64,000 nucleotides of DNA from Paulinella micropora (GCA_019918135.1 WBZZ01003321.1:225001-289000); one strand, 5' to 3'; shown: positions 29,721-41,676, numbered from the stretch's first letter. The notes: generated by a model not told the origin, from the letters alone. Numbers and translations: made by a program.

Positions 29721-30661
29721 AAAAGGAAAACGTAAAAAGAAAAGTAGCGGATTATGCTAGATATGAAGAGTATATGTGTATTAATGAACAAAAAGGGAAT
29801 GGAGCGAAGACATTAGAAGAATTAATTGATAAGGTATTTTCAATAAAAATAATTAAAAAATATTTAGCCCGCAAAGATTGGAAACACACAATGAACAAAC
29901 ATGATTTTGTAAATACTCTAACGAACAAAATGACTATAGACCCAAATGTAGATAAACAAGTTTCAAATGATTTGAATATTGACGAGGGAATGCCCCAGGA
30001 GGGGATTTCACCCCCTACTATACACCCGAGCGTCGCGGAGACACCGCTACCCCCGAGCATCACTTCACAGCAACCAGAGCCAGAGCAACTAGAGACACAG
30101 CCACAGCAACCAGAGCCAGATCAACTAGAGACACAGCCACAACAACCAGAGCCAGAGCAACCAGAGCCACAGCCAGAGCAAGTCCCCTTACAAGGAGAGG
30201 GTCGCGGTTTGATGACTAATGAAATAGACGACATAATGAAAAAATATGGATGGTATCTCGGAGCAATAGCCAGTGATGAAATCTACAAGTTGAAGCCCAA
30301 TTTGGACAATCACAAGCAAGCAGGGTCTCATTGGATCGCAGTATGGATAAGTCTAGACAAAGACAGGTCAGTGGAAGTGTATGACCTTTTAGCACTTTAC
30401 GAGCCAACAGAAGACTTTCAATAACAAATGAAACAACTAATAGACAAAAGCCATCCCGATAGTTATTTGTTAATGAAGGTCAATCAAGTAAAGCAGCAAT
30501 CAAACACCTCAGACACATGCGGTTGGCATAGTATGAGATTTTTAATGGAGCGGGCGAAAGGAAACAGGTTTAAGTTTGCTAGTGGATATACAGACCTAAA
30601 AGAAGAAGAAGCGGAGAAATTAAAAGCACAGAATGGGTATGGTTTTGACACCTATTTATAA
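29721..30661 (+). pseudogene. Adenovirus-type protease with Pro/Gln-rich leader, element 2, broken
   Basis: The leader holds repeated QPEPEQLETQPQ units. The protease part has NEIDDIMKKYGWYLGAIASD, GSHWIAVWISLD (catalytic His), VEVYDLLALYEP (acidic residue) and SDTCGWHSMRFLMERAKGN (nucleophile Cys). It ends DTYL with TAA where the element 1 copy ends with TGA. It is a fossil with about one break in the protease itself. Confidence 0.75.
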
Positions 30662-31132
30662 AAGACATTCAAAACCAATATCATCAAACCATTTAATTAA
30701 TTTAGATACTACATCTTCGTCATATTTTATACGGAGTAAATGATATCCTTTTTCTTGACAATATGTATTTTTTACTTGGTCATATTTTTTTGTTTTTTCA
30801 AATGCTTTTTCTGCTTTATCTTTAGAAATTCTACCAAATCTAACAGGTTCAAAATGTTGTATTCCATCATATTCAATAAATATTGGTTTCTCATTATGTT
30901 GTAATATGAAATCCCATTGTAATAAATGTTTAACCTTAACTTCGTATGCAGTGTTGTATTGAAAATTAATGTTAAAACCTTTTAATATCTCCATTATTTT
31001 TAATTCTCCGCCTGAACAATTCATTTTTTTGGAACAATTATTACAACACTTTCTTAACTCACCCTTTCTGTTTCTTGAAAAATATTCTTCCTTTATCTCA
31101 CTATGACATTTTGAGCACTTTCTTAAACTCAT
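30656..31132 (-). CDS. PD-(D/E)XK/Vsr-like endonuclease with zinc ribbon, element 2
   Basis: A 158-aa protein. Residues 1-45 hold CSKCHSE and CCNNCSKK, a CxxC...CxxC zinc ribbon. Then come GGELKIMEILKGFNINFQYN, LLQWDFIL and FIEYDGIQHFEPVRFGR, and a final YCQEKGYHLLRIKYDE. The D...E-x-DGxQHF arrangement is the Vsr/MutH-like restriction-endonuclease fold seen in giant-virus and phage mobile nucleases. The gene lies between protease and penton, convergent with the protease (6-base overlap), and is absent at this place in element 1. It looks whole and is probably a mobile nuclease gene. Confidence 0.65.
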   Translation of the reverse strand: MSLRKCSKCHSEIKEEYFSRNRKGELRKCCNNCSKKMNCSGGELKIMEILKGFNINFQYNTAYEVKVKHLLQWDFILQHNEKPIFIEYDGIQHFEPVRFGRISKDKAEKAFEKTKKYDQVKNTYCQEKGYHLLRIKYDEDVVSKLIKWFDDIGFECLL

Positions 31133-31189
31133 AATTATACATATATATACATAGAATTTTAAATAAAATATTATTTATATAATATAGCA

Positions 31190-31965
31190 ATGGATTACAA
31201 GGGAGGAAGAAGTTCGGGTATCTATTACATAAATAGTAAAAATAGAATAACTGGCACAGACAGCGACTTTACACACGAATTAAACTTAAAATCACTAGAC
31301 AATCCCACACATTGTAAAATTCTTCGTATCTATGTACCGAAGTCATATTATTCGGTGGCTGCACCATATAATACTTTTACATTATCCGAAGACGGGTATG
31401 AGGCTTTAATTACGATACCTGAGGGAAACTACACAATGAACCATTTAAAAAATAAGTTGTCGGAGGTACTGACGACAGAAAGTCCGAATGACTATACTTA
31501 TGTTGTCTCAAGCAACAATACAAACACAGAAGCGGAGGATGGTAAATTAACATTCAGTGTTTCAAATAACGGAGGTATTCAACCGCGGTTTATATTTGAT
31601 GGTGATACCCGTATTCACGAGGTTATGGGTTTTGATAGAAATCCAACATATTTCTTCGCTAATGATTTTATTAAATCGCCGAATGTAATTATTTTAACTG
31701 GCGAAAAGACTTTATACCTTCAATCGGACTTAGTTGGTGAAGGAGATAATCATGTGCTACAATAAATATACACGGCCAACGAAATTCCATTTGGAGCCAT
31801 TATATACGACGGAAGTGGGTCTGAGTATGGTAAGAAATTATCAACCAGTTCAAATAATGTATATAGGTTTTATTTTACAGACGAAAACGATCAGGCTATA
31901 AATCTTAATGGGTTAGGTATTGTTATGACATTGTTGATTTACAGAGAGACTAATTATTTTAATTG
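31190..31965 (+). pseudogene. Penton (minor capsid) protein, element 2, broken
   Basis: Start MDYKGGRSSGIYYINSKNRI with TGTDSDFTHE, then PKSYYSVAAPYNTFTLSEDG, PEGNYTMNHLKNKLSEVL and IHEVMGFDRNPTYFF, ending in a NLNGLGIVMTLLIYRE strand near 31,950. Same family as 10,217-11,075. Start preceded by a TATAATATAGCA box. Fossil with about one break. Confidence 0.8.
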
Positions 31966-32095
31966 ATTTACATCATTTTTTAATTTGTTAAAGGTGAGGT
32001 AGGGTAATTAATTTAATTTTGGAATTATTTATTTTTTTCTATAAATATATTCTGGTGAATTAGTTAATTTTCACAACAGCCTGAAAAAACATAAA

Positions 32096-33643
32096 ATGCC
32101 AACTCAACACGGCGGAGAATTAGACTTCAGTAAGACTGATTATATCAGCGGTTCGTATCGCCTTAACAAACTTACTCCTCGCGAAGGAGCAGGAAATGTT
32201 GTTGTTACTTCAGCGGGCGGTCAGGAAAGCACATTTGGCCTTATCAGTCGCCCATGTAACTTGGCAAAGTCGGTGCTGAGTTTCACTTACGCCCCAGGTG
32301 CTTCAGGAGTTGCAGATAGACACAATCGTATTTTTATGAATTGTTTGAGTATGATTAGACAGATTCAACTTCAAACCCGTAGTGGTGTTTATTTGTGTGA
32401 TTTGAATAATGTCGGACCTATTACGAAAATGATTTGGAGGCCTGAGACTTCATTGAAGGACTTTTTGGCACTTGAGAACCATGGAGCAGGTAATGGTGCT
32501 GGGTGTATGCTTCAAAAGTGTAATGCTGATGGGCAAGCAACAACAGCCTTTACTGCTAATGTGTATGCTGGACAACAGGCAAGTGCAGCGACTGTAGCTG
32601 GTAGTATTGATAACGATGCTCACCTTCAGGCAACATTAAACCGTTTTGGTAATGCTATTGCTGGGGCTATCGCTCCTCCATCACTTAATGCACGAAGACA
32701 TGATGATACTTTGCTGACAACTGGAGCGGGTGCTTTGTCTGCTGTGAATGTTTCATACACTGAGGCAAAGTATCTTGAGGGAGGTATTGGTGGTGCTAAC
32801 ACAGATCCCCTTATTTATGTAAAGATTCCATTGTCTATGATTTACAATACTATTTTCGCACTTGATAAGACTATTATGTTTCCTGAAATTCTGACCATGA
32901 GAATTGTTTGGGCGGCTAGTAACAGAACTGTTTATCACGTTGGTGGTGTTGATGCTAATACAGGTCTTGCTACCACTATTAACACAGCAAATCAAGGTTC
33001 TTTTCCTTGCACCACTAATTCGCAGGTAGCAAACTTAAATTTGTTTCTAGCGGTTGAAACAAACCCTGATGTTATCCAGTCTATTCAACAAAAAGTGAAC
33101 AGTGCTGAAGGTATGTCTTTTACGATTGACTACCCATACTCATATAAAAACACAATTCATGCATCTCCAAGTCAGAACATTATTATGAGGTTCGATAGAG
33201 GACACGGACGGAGAATTAAGATTTACCATTCGGCATTCAATAATGAAGAAACAAAGAATACAGCGTATGATAACGATAATAGGAATGGTTCGAAGATTAC
33301 TTCCTTCTATACTACCCTTGACGGGTCTAGACTTCAATAATTTAATATTAGCACTGCCAATACAACCCTTGAAGATTACATGTATCTAAAAAATAAGATT
33401 GGAGGCAGTGCTTTGGTAAATAGCAATGTCTATCAATACAACTGGTTCTGGGTGGATACATTTGACAACACTCGCCCGCTTTGGAGTAAAGACCAGAATG
33501 AAATTAGTGGGCTTGACCTTTCTCAAGAGAGACGCTGGGAGATGATGGCTACTACTCCAGGTGTTAATGGGCTCAATCATTACACTCTTGCTATCACTCA
33601 GCGAGAGGTTCAAGTGAAGGCAAATGTTATTACTATGTCATAA
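32096..33643 (+). pseudogene. Major capsid protein, element 2, broken
   Basis: About 515 codons, close to the element 1 protein but clearly diverged (start MPTQHGGELDFSKTDYISGS; RQIQLQTRSGVYLCDLNNVG; DKTIMFPEILTMRIVW; YQYNWFWVDTFDNTRPLWSK). A middle loop around 32,530-32,800 is longer and unlike element 1, as expected for an exposed capsid loop. It is a fossil with about one break. Confidence 0.75.
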
Positions 33644-33800
33644 TGGATATGAACAGATTTCTGAATAAAATATCAATGATTTAAATAAATTTTTTTTATT
33701 TTATATAGAAACTTTTTGAAAAAGTTCACAAAAAACGATTTTGCTAAAAGATTTTTAAAATCTTTATATATATAAACAAACTCGTTCGTGTTATACACAA

Positions 33801-33900
33801 TATGTCTCACCAAAGAAATTTAATCGCACAAAATCCAGACGGAGATTTTTTTAACATCAGGGTGGTCATTGGTCTTTATAGTATGAGTTATAAAAAATAG
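33801..33900 (+). pseudogene. Start-only remnant of the possible surface protein, element 2
   Basis: MSHQRNLIAQNPDGDFFNIR matches the beginning of 12,747-13,984 and is all that remains. It shows the gene order was once the same as in element 1. Confidence 0.5.
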
Positions 33901-35145
33901 AAAAATTATTTAATATTTTATTATTAATAATATTAAATTTTAAGAGCGGGTGAGAAGCCGTGTGGAATACTATCATTTTCATTGATAAACTCACGACCAC
34001 ACCATCTTTTTTTATTAACTACTTTTACAACATTCTTTTGATGTTGTATGCTAAAGTGTTCAATATGTTGTTGTTTGCTGTTTCTGCTAGTATGTATTTT
34101 CTTCATTATAAAGTCTCTGGTATTAGTTAAACTTTCACCCTTATCCATTAATTCATAAGCGGTTGGATTTAATTTTTTCAAATCCAAACCTTTTCCTCTA
34201 AAGCGGAAATGAGTTTTACCTTTTTCTTCATCTTTTTTTACATACTCCAACATATATAATTTTGGTGCTACCCATATTCCCCTTATTATTTTACAATCTG
34301 TTCCGAGGTCATCATCCATTCCACCGATTGTTTTATCTCTAAATCTTTTAATTTGTTCAATGTTTCTTACATGGCTTTGAATGCTGTCTGTATCCGTATA
34401 ATAATAATCTCGGTCAGGGTCGTTGTCTGGGTTGGCTTCAGTCATATACTTATACATAATTCGTCTGCTGTATGCTAGGATCAATGCTCCGTAGTGAGTG
34501 GGTTTTGTAATTTTTTCTTCTTTTTCTTGTTCATCTCTGGGAATACCACTGATTAGCCATAATTCACCATTAGCCTCTTCAAACTTTTCAATATCCGTTA
34601 TTACATGTTTAGCCCAGAATTTCCAATACTCATGATTTTTTATATGTATTTATTTACAGAATTAATCGGTCTTTGAATTGTCTTTCCATATAAACCATTC
34701 ATAAATAACTTTGCTAATAAATACTGCGGTGTGCCTTTCTTTGAATTTTGTTTTTTCTTAAATAACTCTAATATGTATAATATCCCCGATTGATTTTGAC
34801 TTGGTAGCCAAGTTCAATCATATCTTCAATATCTACAGAAGTAAGCCATTGGTCTTTCATATCTCTTAACTCCCATTTTAAACACCCCTTACTATCTCTA
34901 TAAGGAACCCGCGGATGTAATATATTTTTTGGAGATACATAATCAACATTATATATTCCGAGTTTCCCTTTCATTTCTTCTTCACATTCCTTTATTTCTC
35001 CAGTCATAAATAATTCAAGCATTTCAGTTGGATAAAGACTTACAACATCCGCATCAATAAGATAATCTACAATCTCATCAAACCCAATTTCACCATTTAC
35101 GTATTTTTGATATTGCTCTGAAATAAATCGTCTTTTGCTTGCTGC

Positions 35146-35334
35146 GCTCCCGAGAGGTTGGTCATTGCTGGCGCCGGCGCCTGTCGCTGCGGTAGGGCTG
35201 GTCGTAGATGCAGAGCTGCCAGACACACTCGCACTGCCTCCAGCCGCGCTGTGGTCTCCTCCTCCTTGGTAGTCGTGGTCGTCGTCGCTAGCATCTTCCT
35301 CGGCGCGTCTCTTCTTTGCTGAAGGCTTCTTGAC
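35146..35334. other. GC-rich retrotransposon-derived flank outside the right terminus of element 2
   Basis: A GC-rich stretch that ends in CTTGAC (35,329-35,334), the reverse complement of the left duplication GTCAAG. It is therefore former flanking DNA, not element DNA. Coding potential on the minus strand is Ala/Ser/Gly-rich with a KKRRAEEDASDDDHD segment, like a gag leader. Confidence 0.55.
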
Positions 35335-35488
35335 AGTAGATGATACAGGAAATCTCGGCGTGAATTTTTGCAAATTCACAGCCTTCGTTTTCTGTGTTGC
35401 AGCCTCTCCTATTGATTATAAATACGAAGAAACAAAAACAAACAAAAAGCCTTGTACAGCACACTACGAAAAAACATATATGTATCAT
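35335..35488 (+). repeat. Terminal repeat of element 2, right (now direct)
   Basis: It matches 19,253-19,405 in the same orientation, beginning AGTAGATGATACAGG. A true right terminus should be inverted; the direct orientation shows that this segment has been turned around. Confidence 0.8.
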
Positions 35489-35516
35489 AAAAGAAAAAAA
35501 TTTAGTCTTGATATAG

Positions 35517-35762
35517 ATGGACGTCAATCACCAAATTAGAAAGCAGAAGAGAAACGAATACTTAAAAGAAAGAAGGAAGAATAAATATACGTGTGTCTGT
35601 GGTAAGACAATAGGGATATATAGCAAATACACACACGAAAAAAGCGAATCACATAGAGACTTCTTTGCGGAGAAAGAAGAAATTATGTTAGGATGTCATA
35701 AATTCACTTGTATAACATATAGAAACGACGACATAGAAAGATATTTTAAAAATAAAATGTAA
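35517..35762 (+). CDS. Small zinc-finger-like protein, 81 aa, element 2
   Basis: YTCVCGKTIGIYSKYTHEKS then ESHRDFF: the same CxC...H...H pattern as 18,735-18,965, with basic flanks (RKQKRNEYLKERRKNK). It is the first gene inside the right terminus. The start follows a TTGATATAG box. Function unknown; probably DNA binding. Confidence 0.55.
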   Translation: MDVNHQIRKQKRNEYLKERRKNKYTCVCGKTIGIYSKYTHEKSESHRDFFAEKEEIMLGCHKFTCITYRNDDIERYFKNKM

Positions 35763-35806
35763 AACCATTAAAACAAATAAATATTATTACTTATATAATA
35801 AAAAAT

Positions 35807-36085
35807 ATGACTTCTTTAATGATACAAGCGGACAAGGAAATGAAAGAACTATACAACTTACGTTTTCCAGAAGCATTAGCAGACGATAGAAGGATTAAGA
35901 AATACATAAAAAGAGAAGTACTTCAACGATATAGTAAGGCTTTTAAGTTTTGGATAGAACAAAAGAACAAAATATTAGAAGAACCTTCAACTACACTGAA
36001 TATACATAAATGGCAAATTAGTGAAGAAGCAATCACACAACTTAAATTACGGGCTATGATAGTATTGAATAAAAATAAAATGTAA
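35807..36085 (+). CDS. All-helical small protein, 92 aa, element 2
   Basis: MTSLMIQADKEMKELYNLRF, then RYSKAFKFWIEQKNKILEEP and an LKLRAMIVLN end. Relative of the first part of 18,215-18,697. A TTATATAATAAAAA run precedes the start. No known family. Confidence 0.5.
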   Translation: MTSLMIQADKEMKELYNLRFPEALADDRRIKKYIKREVLQRYSKAFKFWIEQKNKILEEPSTTLNIHKWQISEEAITQLKLRAMIVLNKNKM

Positions 36086-36184
36086 AACTATTAAAAAAAA
36101 TAAATATTATTACTTATAATATACAAAGATTTTGAAAAAATCTTTGAGCAAAAAGGTTTTGTGAAACTTTTTCTAAAAGTTTCA

Positions 36185-36364
36185 ATGGGAAGACACAAGA
36201 AATATCTCACACCAGAGGACAAACGAAAGGCTAACAATGAAAAAGCAACTGCTCATTATTATAAGCACCGCGAAGAAGTAAATATAAGAAGAAAGGAAAA
36301 ACTGAAAGAACGAAACAGGAAACGTAAAGAGTATGAAGAAATGAAAGCAAGAGAGATATCCTAA
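36185..36364 (+). CDS. Small basic helical protein, 59 aa, element 2
   Basis: MGRHKKYLTPEDKRKANNEK, then YYKHREEVNIRRKEKLKERN. Relative of the 3' part of 18,215-18,697 and of the element 3 protein at 58,409. The upstream in-frame extension has no counterpart in element 1, so the ATG at 36,185 is preferred. Function unknown. Confidence 0.5.
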   Translation: MGRHKKYLTPEDKRKANNEKATAHYYKHREEVNIRRKEKLKERNRKRKEYEEMKAREIS

Positions 36365-38190
36365 AGTTAAAAAATACTTTTTTCCGCAAATGTAAAATAA
36401 TTCTATTTAAAAGTAAGATTTTATATATATATAATATCGGTAAAACAATTTAATTTTTTTATTATTTTTATATACACACTAATGTAAAAGTAAAATATGC
36501 CACCACCTTTACCGCCCAGACCAACGAAGGAAAATGTAGAACTAGCGAAGGTAAGGGCGAACTTAAGTGAAACTAAGACACAGGAGGCGAAGAAGCGAGA
36601 GGTAAAACTTGTTGAACTAAGACCAATAATAAATAGAGGTATAAATGGCTATACATACCCTTCTAAAGACCTTGACATTAACTATGGATGCGATTGAAAT
36701 ATTAATTATGAGAGCAATGAAGGATGCTAAAAATAGAGGTCTGACAAACGAAGCAAGTCTTCATGTCAAGTTTGGTTATATAACGGATGTTGAAGATAGT
36801 AAGTTTTATAAATGGAAAACTTTCAATTCCGTTAAGTTAAAAGACATTGATGAGCTGTTTCGTGATATATATCTATACAACGAACAAAATCTTGAAGCCA
36901 GTGCGAATGGATATAAAAGAATTATCCAACATATGACTTTTCAAATTATTCAAGAAGATGGAGGCGGTTGTAATCTCTCAGGGAGTGATAAGAAACATAA
37001 AACAGATGAAAAAATTCATATCAACCCAAGGAGTAAGGATAATAATTGTTTCTTCTATGTTGTTAAGGATATATTAAATCTACCTTTGAAAGGAAAATCA
37101 AAACTTAATAAAAAAAGTATGTAATGATATTAGACAAGAATTCAAACTTGAACATAATTCATATATACCACTTTCAATAGGAAATGAAATCTTAAAAACT
37201 ATTGTATTGAAGGTAAGTATTTTGAATTGACTGATGCAACAAGCAAACAGACATTCAAAAACTTTGAAGACCCTTTGATTATTGCGGGCGTGCTCTGTTA
37301 TCTTCTTAAAAACCATTATATAAGTTTCATAAAAAGAAATAAAAATAAGTGTCCAGATTGTTTTTCAACTTATTTTAATAAGCACACTTGTAATAATACC
37401 AGAGTTTCATATGCAAAGGCTAAATTAAGAGGAAAAGAAAATCAGGTAAGGTCTTTACTTACTAGATTTGAAGAGGCTAAGTATAATAATCAAGATGAGG
37501 TATTTCATTACGATTTAGAGACTTTTACAAATGAATATGAATTACACACACCATATATAGCGGGATATACGATTGATGATATTGGTTTTAAGTATGTCGC
37601 CGGAGATGAATGCATTCCTAAATTACTCAACATAATTTTTGAATATGCGGAGGATTTATCAAAAAGGAAACCAAAAGCGACATTATATGTTAATGCTTTT
37701 AATGGGAGTAAAATTGACCACTACTACTTACAAAAAGAATTTATCAAAAGAAAGTTAAAGGCAAATACCTTAATGAATAATGGTGCTATTATCTCGTTAG
37801 AATATAAAAATATAAAATTCTGGGATTTATGTAAGCACACTGAGGGAAGTCTAAAAAAGAACCTTGAAACACTGGGATGTAATGTGTTAAAAGGAGACTT
37901 CGACCACGACAATGCGAAACGATGGGAAGAGATGGACGACAAAACAAAAAACGAATGTTTAACATACTTAGAAAAAGATGTTATGGGACTAAAAGAAGTA
38001 CACGACACACTAAACAGACAAACATATGAAGAACATAAAATTAATTTAACCGCTTTTATCTCTACTTCGTCTCTTACACTCAATTTATGGAAAAAGAAGA
38101 TAGATGGTAAATATATTATTCAACTACCAAATTTAAAACAAGAAAAAGATTTTAGAAGGGCTGTATATGGTGCTAGAACTTATCCAACAG

Positions 38191-39205
38191 CAGCAGCAGC
38201 AGCAGCACTTGTAACACTCACGCACCGTCACCAGCATCATCATCATCGTCATTCATCGGCGGGGCTGTGGCACCGACATTGCAACAACAACAAGACGCAC
38301 TACGAGCAGCGGGCCTGGGCAGTCTCGGGGGCCACATCAACACTTCTCCATCGAATCCCCCGAAGGCACGCCCACTTACGAGCGACGACTTGGGAAAGGT
38401 GGTGCGGCTACTGCAGGCAGGGATCAACTCTACCTTCTTCGACCAGACCAACCGGCTATTCGAGCAAGTCAACGCCATGATCCACCAAGCCAAGCAAGAG
38501 ACGGGGCAACGTGACGCCAAGCTCATCGAGAAGCCCGTGCACCGACGTTACTTCCAAGGTGGGAAGATCACCATGACGGTATTGGAGAGTAATGTGTACA
38601 ACAGTGAGCAAGAGCGGCTGACGAATGCAAGCGCAATGGCTACCGCACTGGCTACCCTGGCAATGGACATGGGTGGGCCGACGCCTCTCTCCGCGGAAGA
38701 CGCAGAGCAAAAGTTCCTGCAGGCAGCAAAGTGGCTGCTGATCGCGGGGGACATCGCCACCTACTGCGAACCTATCATGGCACACACTTCGAAGAGCGCC
38801 GCGCACCCCTACTGCAGCCAAGGCAAGAGGTTGTGCCGCATATGCTACTCTCCGCAACACTGAGCCAAGGACTGCCCACAGCGAGGCAATGCCAACGGCG
38901 CTGCTACCGGCAACACCACAGCACACCAGAGCACTGCCACGGTACCAACGCTGGCGTGGCAAGGCGTCCCTGGCTACACAGTCCCACCAACCGGGCCGCA
39001 GCCGCCAATTCAATACGCGATCCCGCCACATCAACCACAAAACCCGACAGGGTACATAACCGTCAGCCCAACAGTGCCCCCACCATACATACCATCTAGT
39101 GCTCGCACACATATATCCTGCACCCATTGCCACAAGCGCTGGCACACCGCAGAAAGCTGTTGGACCCTGAACCCACATCAACGCCCTCAGCGCACTACCA
39201 ACTGA
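38191..39205 (+). pseudogene. gag-like region of the YR retrotransposon, broken
   Basis: A CAG/Ser-rich leader is followed by a helical capsid-like part (LTSDDLGKVVRLLQAGINST; NRLFEQVNAMIHQAKQE) and zinc-knuckle sequences, including CTHCHKRWHTAESC, a clean CX2CX4HX4C. A Pro/Gln/Thr-rich linker lies between. Composition is much richer in GC than the PLV genes. This is the nucleocapsid-type ORF1 of a YR retrotransposon. It is a fossil with about one or two breaks. Confidence 0.6.
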
Positions 39206-39639
39206 ACACTCAATCACAACTCACGAACACACATACGTCTTGCACATCTGCACTAGCGATACTTGCAAACGTCGTCGAGTTTGAGTCACATGCACCCGCA
39301 ACAGAAAACAGTACATATGCATTAAATATATGTTACTCTTAGTCTTCTTTATGTGTATTTCGAAATATATTATACGGTCGGACTCGCACTGCAACACGCC
39401 ACCGGTTTAAATATGACTAGTCAAACAACGACTGCAACACGCCTGAAAGTAATGTAAAAATGCAACGAACAAGCCAAAGTTTAATACTGCATTACCACCG
39501 CTTTCCCAAACACCAACTCAGTCACTTTTTACCATTAAAATCATTATCTCTTACTGTGACTGGCTCACACTCACGCCCAAAACTGGTCGGCAAGATCTCA
39601 GATTTTCTACCGAAAACTGCGCCAAAATCAAAAATATTC

Positions 39640-41676
39640 AAACTATGCGGGGATCATGCAGTGCGTTTGGTGCAAAAAGACCAGACATTTAGCATACTTC
39701 TGTCCGTCGCGACAAACGATATCACAGGAGGAAATCCCATATGTGACTGAACTCCTACGATCACCTACAATCGACGTCCAAAGCTATGCATCTTTCACTT
39801 TGGAGCAAGCACATGAACGGCTCAAGACCTTGGGTGAAAATTTTCAACCGTGGCAACCCATGGGCTGACTCCACGGACCCGGCACACACTATCAAGGCAG
39901 AGCTCTGATACTGGAAAGCGCTTGGGACCGACCCCGTTGTACTGTCGTGGCTAGCGTATGGGGGAGAGCTGACATTCGAACGCACGCCGCCTGCCACAGA
40001 TTTTGTAAATCATCCGTCATATTTTGAGCACCTGGCATTTGTCAACGAACAAATCAACGATATGGTCGCGCGGGGGGACGCAGTGGAAGTAAACGAAGAT
40101 GACTGCATCATGATCGAACCACTACAAGTGCTCGCGGACCCGGCAGGGATTAAGAAAACAAAGCTCTGCACCGACAAACGTTTCAGTAACTCGTTCCAAG
40201 CAAAAGCTCCATTCACCATGGAGACTTTAGAAAAGGACATACAAATGGTACTGGACGGAGATGCGGGCACAAAGCTGTTCGTGGTGGACCTCATGCGGGC
40301 TTTCTACTTAATACCCCTTTCAAGACAAAGCAGACCTTACTCGTCGTTCCGATACAACGGCAAGACGTACCAGAACACCACACTACTCTACTGCTTCTGC
40401 ACAGCGCCATTCTGATTTGGAAAGTCGATGCGCGCGGTGGTGCGACTGCTACGAGCCTTGAACATACCTTGCATGCAACACGCTGACGACTTCCTGTTCG
40501 CAATCAAAGTAGCCAGGACTCACGATTGCATACAGGCGTTCGAGAAGGCACTCTTCAGCCTCTTAGGCCTCCCCATATCGGAGAAGACGTGTTGGGAGCC
40601 GGCAGATGAAGTCCAATACTTGGGCTACATCATCAACAGCAAAGAAAGCTGGATCGGGGTACCGGAGCAAAAAAGGTTGAAGCTACTGCGCTCAATCCTC
40701 CAGCTACTAAGCGACGTTCACTCGGCTCACGGAGCGTCAGTCAAACAGCTACACTCGACTGCTGCTTCGATCATCGCGTTGAAAATAGCGCTTCAGAACG
40801 CAATGCTGTTCACGCGAGTCACGCTGGCAACAGTCGTGCACTGCAAGAGGATCGAACGGGATACCATTTGCACCTCAACAGGGTCGGAGCTCAGTGAAGA
40901 ACTCCAAGACTGGCTCCACATTTTGCGAGACCCACTGAAATGCAAACGAGCTATCTTCCAGGCACGGACGGACATCGAGCTGAGGCTCGACGCGGGGGAA
41001 TTTTGCAGTAGGTGGCCACGTACTAAATATGGACGTGACTATACCATTGCCCACCGAACTCATCGGCACCTCTTCCACCCACAGAGAGCTCTGGGCAGCC
41101 ACAGTGGTCCCACTACACTTCAGACAATTTTGAGTAATCGCAACACCGTGCTCACGGTCTTCGATTCAGCCAACGCTGTAATAGACTTACAGAAAGGCGG
41201 CTCACGAAAATACCCACACCTCACGCAGTTATGCAAAATAATTGACGATGTATACACGCAGCGGCTCAATACCAAAAACAAACTCTGGGGATGGGTGGAA
41301 CGCTCACGTAACACAAGGGCAGACGCGAACTCAAATGCACTGACTGCCGGCTTGATTAGCTTGACTGTCCACCCGGATATCATAAAGGCAATCACCTACC
41401 GATGGCACATTAACGATCAGAAACGTGTGGGCACCGAACTTCGGGCAGATAGGACAGTCAATTCTTCTCACACTGAAAGAACGCAAGCGAGTTGCGTTTG
41501 TGATACCCAAATTGCAGGGAAGACCTTGGTGGCCACAAGTGCTTGAACACGCAAGGGACTCATTTCCACTACCACCCGCGGCGTACACGCTAGCACCAAC
41601 ATGGCCTACACACCCGCTACATATACATAGACCTCAGTGGCACATGCTTGCAGTCTTATTTAATTTTGCTAATTAA
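39640..41676 (+). pseudogene. Reverse transcriptase / RNase H of the YR retrotransposon, broken
   Basis: A further CX2CX4HX4C knuckle (CVWCKKTRHLAYFC) opens the region. The RT palm is seen in KLFVVDLMRAFYLIPLSRQS (first catalytic Asp) and MQHADDFLFAIKV (the xxDD pair), with VQYLGYIINS in the thumb. RNase H-like sequence follows (LTVFDSANAVIDLQK...NTRADANSNAL), and the end has RPWWPQVLEHA, typical of DIRS/Ngaro elements. It is a fossil with several breaks. Confidence 0.7.

Larger units (their letters stand above)
19253..38190. mobile_element. PLV/Polinton element 2, nested in the YR retrotransposon, broken
   Basis: Core genes run in the same order as in element 1: integrase, charged gene, fibre, membrane and Cys-rich proteins, ATPase, basic protein, coiled-coil/protease, penton, major capsid, polymerase, right-end small genes. 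The left arm has a different arrangement, with GIY-YIG outside the integrase. Additions are a methyltransferase and a PD-(D/E)XK-like nuclease. Total element length is about 18.8 kb. The terminal repeats are about 150 bp and roughly 95% alike; they now point the same way because about 3 kb at the right is reversed. It is a fossil with about fifteen breaks. The intact 6-bp duplication and similar termini suggest a fairly recent insertion. Confidence 0.8.
33933..38190. pseudogene. Protein-primed DNA polymerase B remains, element 2, broken and rearranged
   Basis: Polymerase sequence occurs on both strands because the right part of the element is reversed. On the minus strand are the motif A block DADVVSLYPTEMLELF and the motif C block YYYTDTDSIQSHVRN, with a GKGLDLKKLNPTAYELMD thumb-like part. 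On the plus strand are MPPPLPPRPTKENVELAK, the VFHYDLETFTNEYELHTPYI exonuclease I block, NAFNGSKIDHYYLQKEF (exonuclease II) and YLEKDVMGLKEVHD (exonuclease III). Three small right-end genes and the right terminal repeat lie between. It is a fossil with several breaks. Confidence 0.75.

Noticed and set aside
38456-39217. 253-aa minus-strand frame over the gag region
   Set aside because: It is an antisense shadow of GC-rich gag sequence; the zinc knuckles are on the plus strand.
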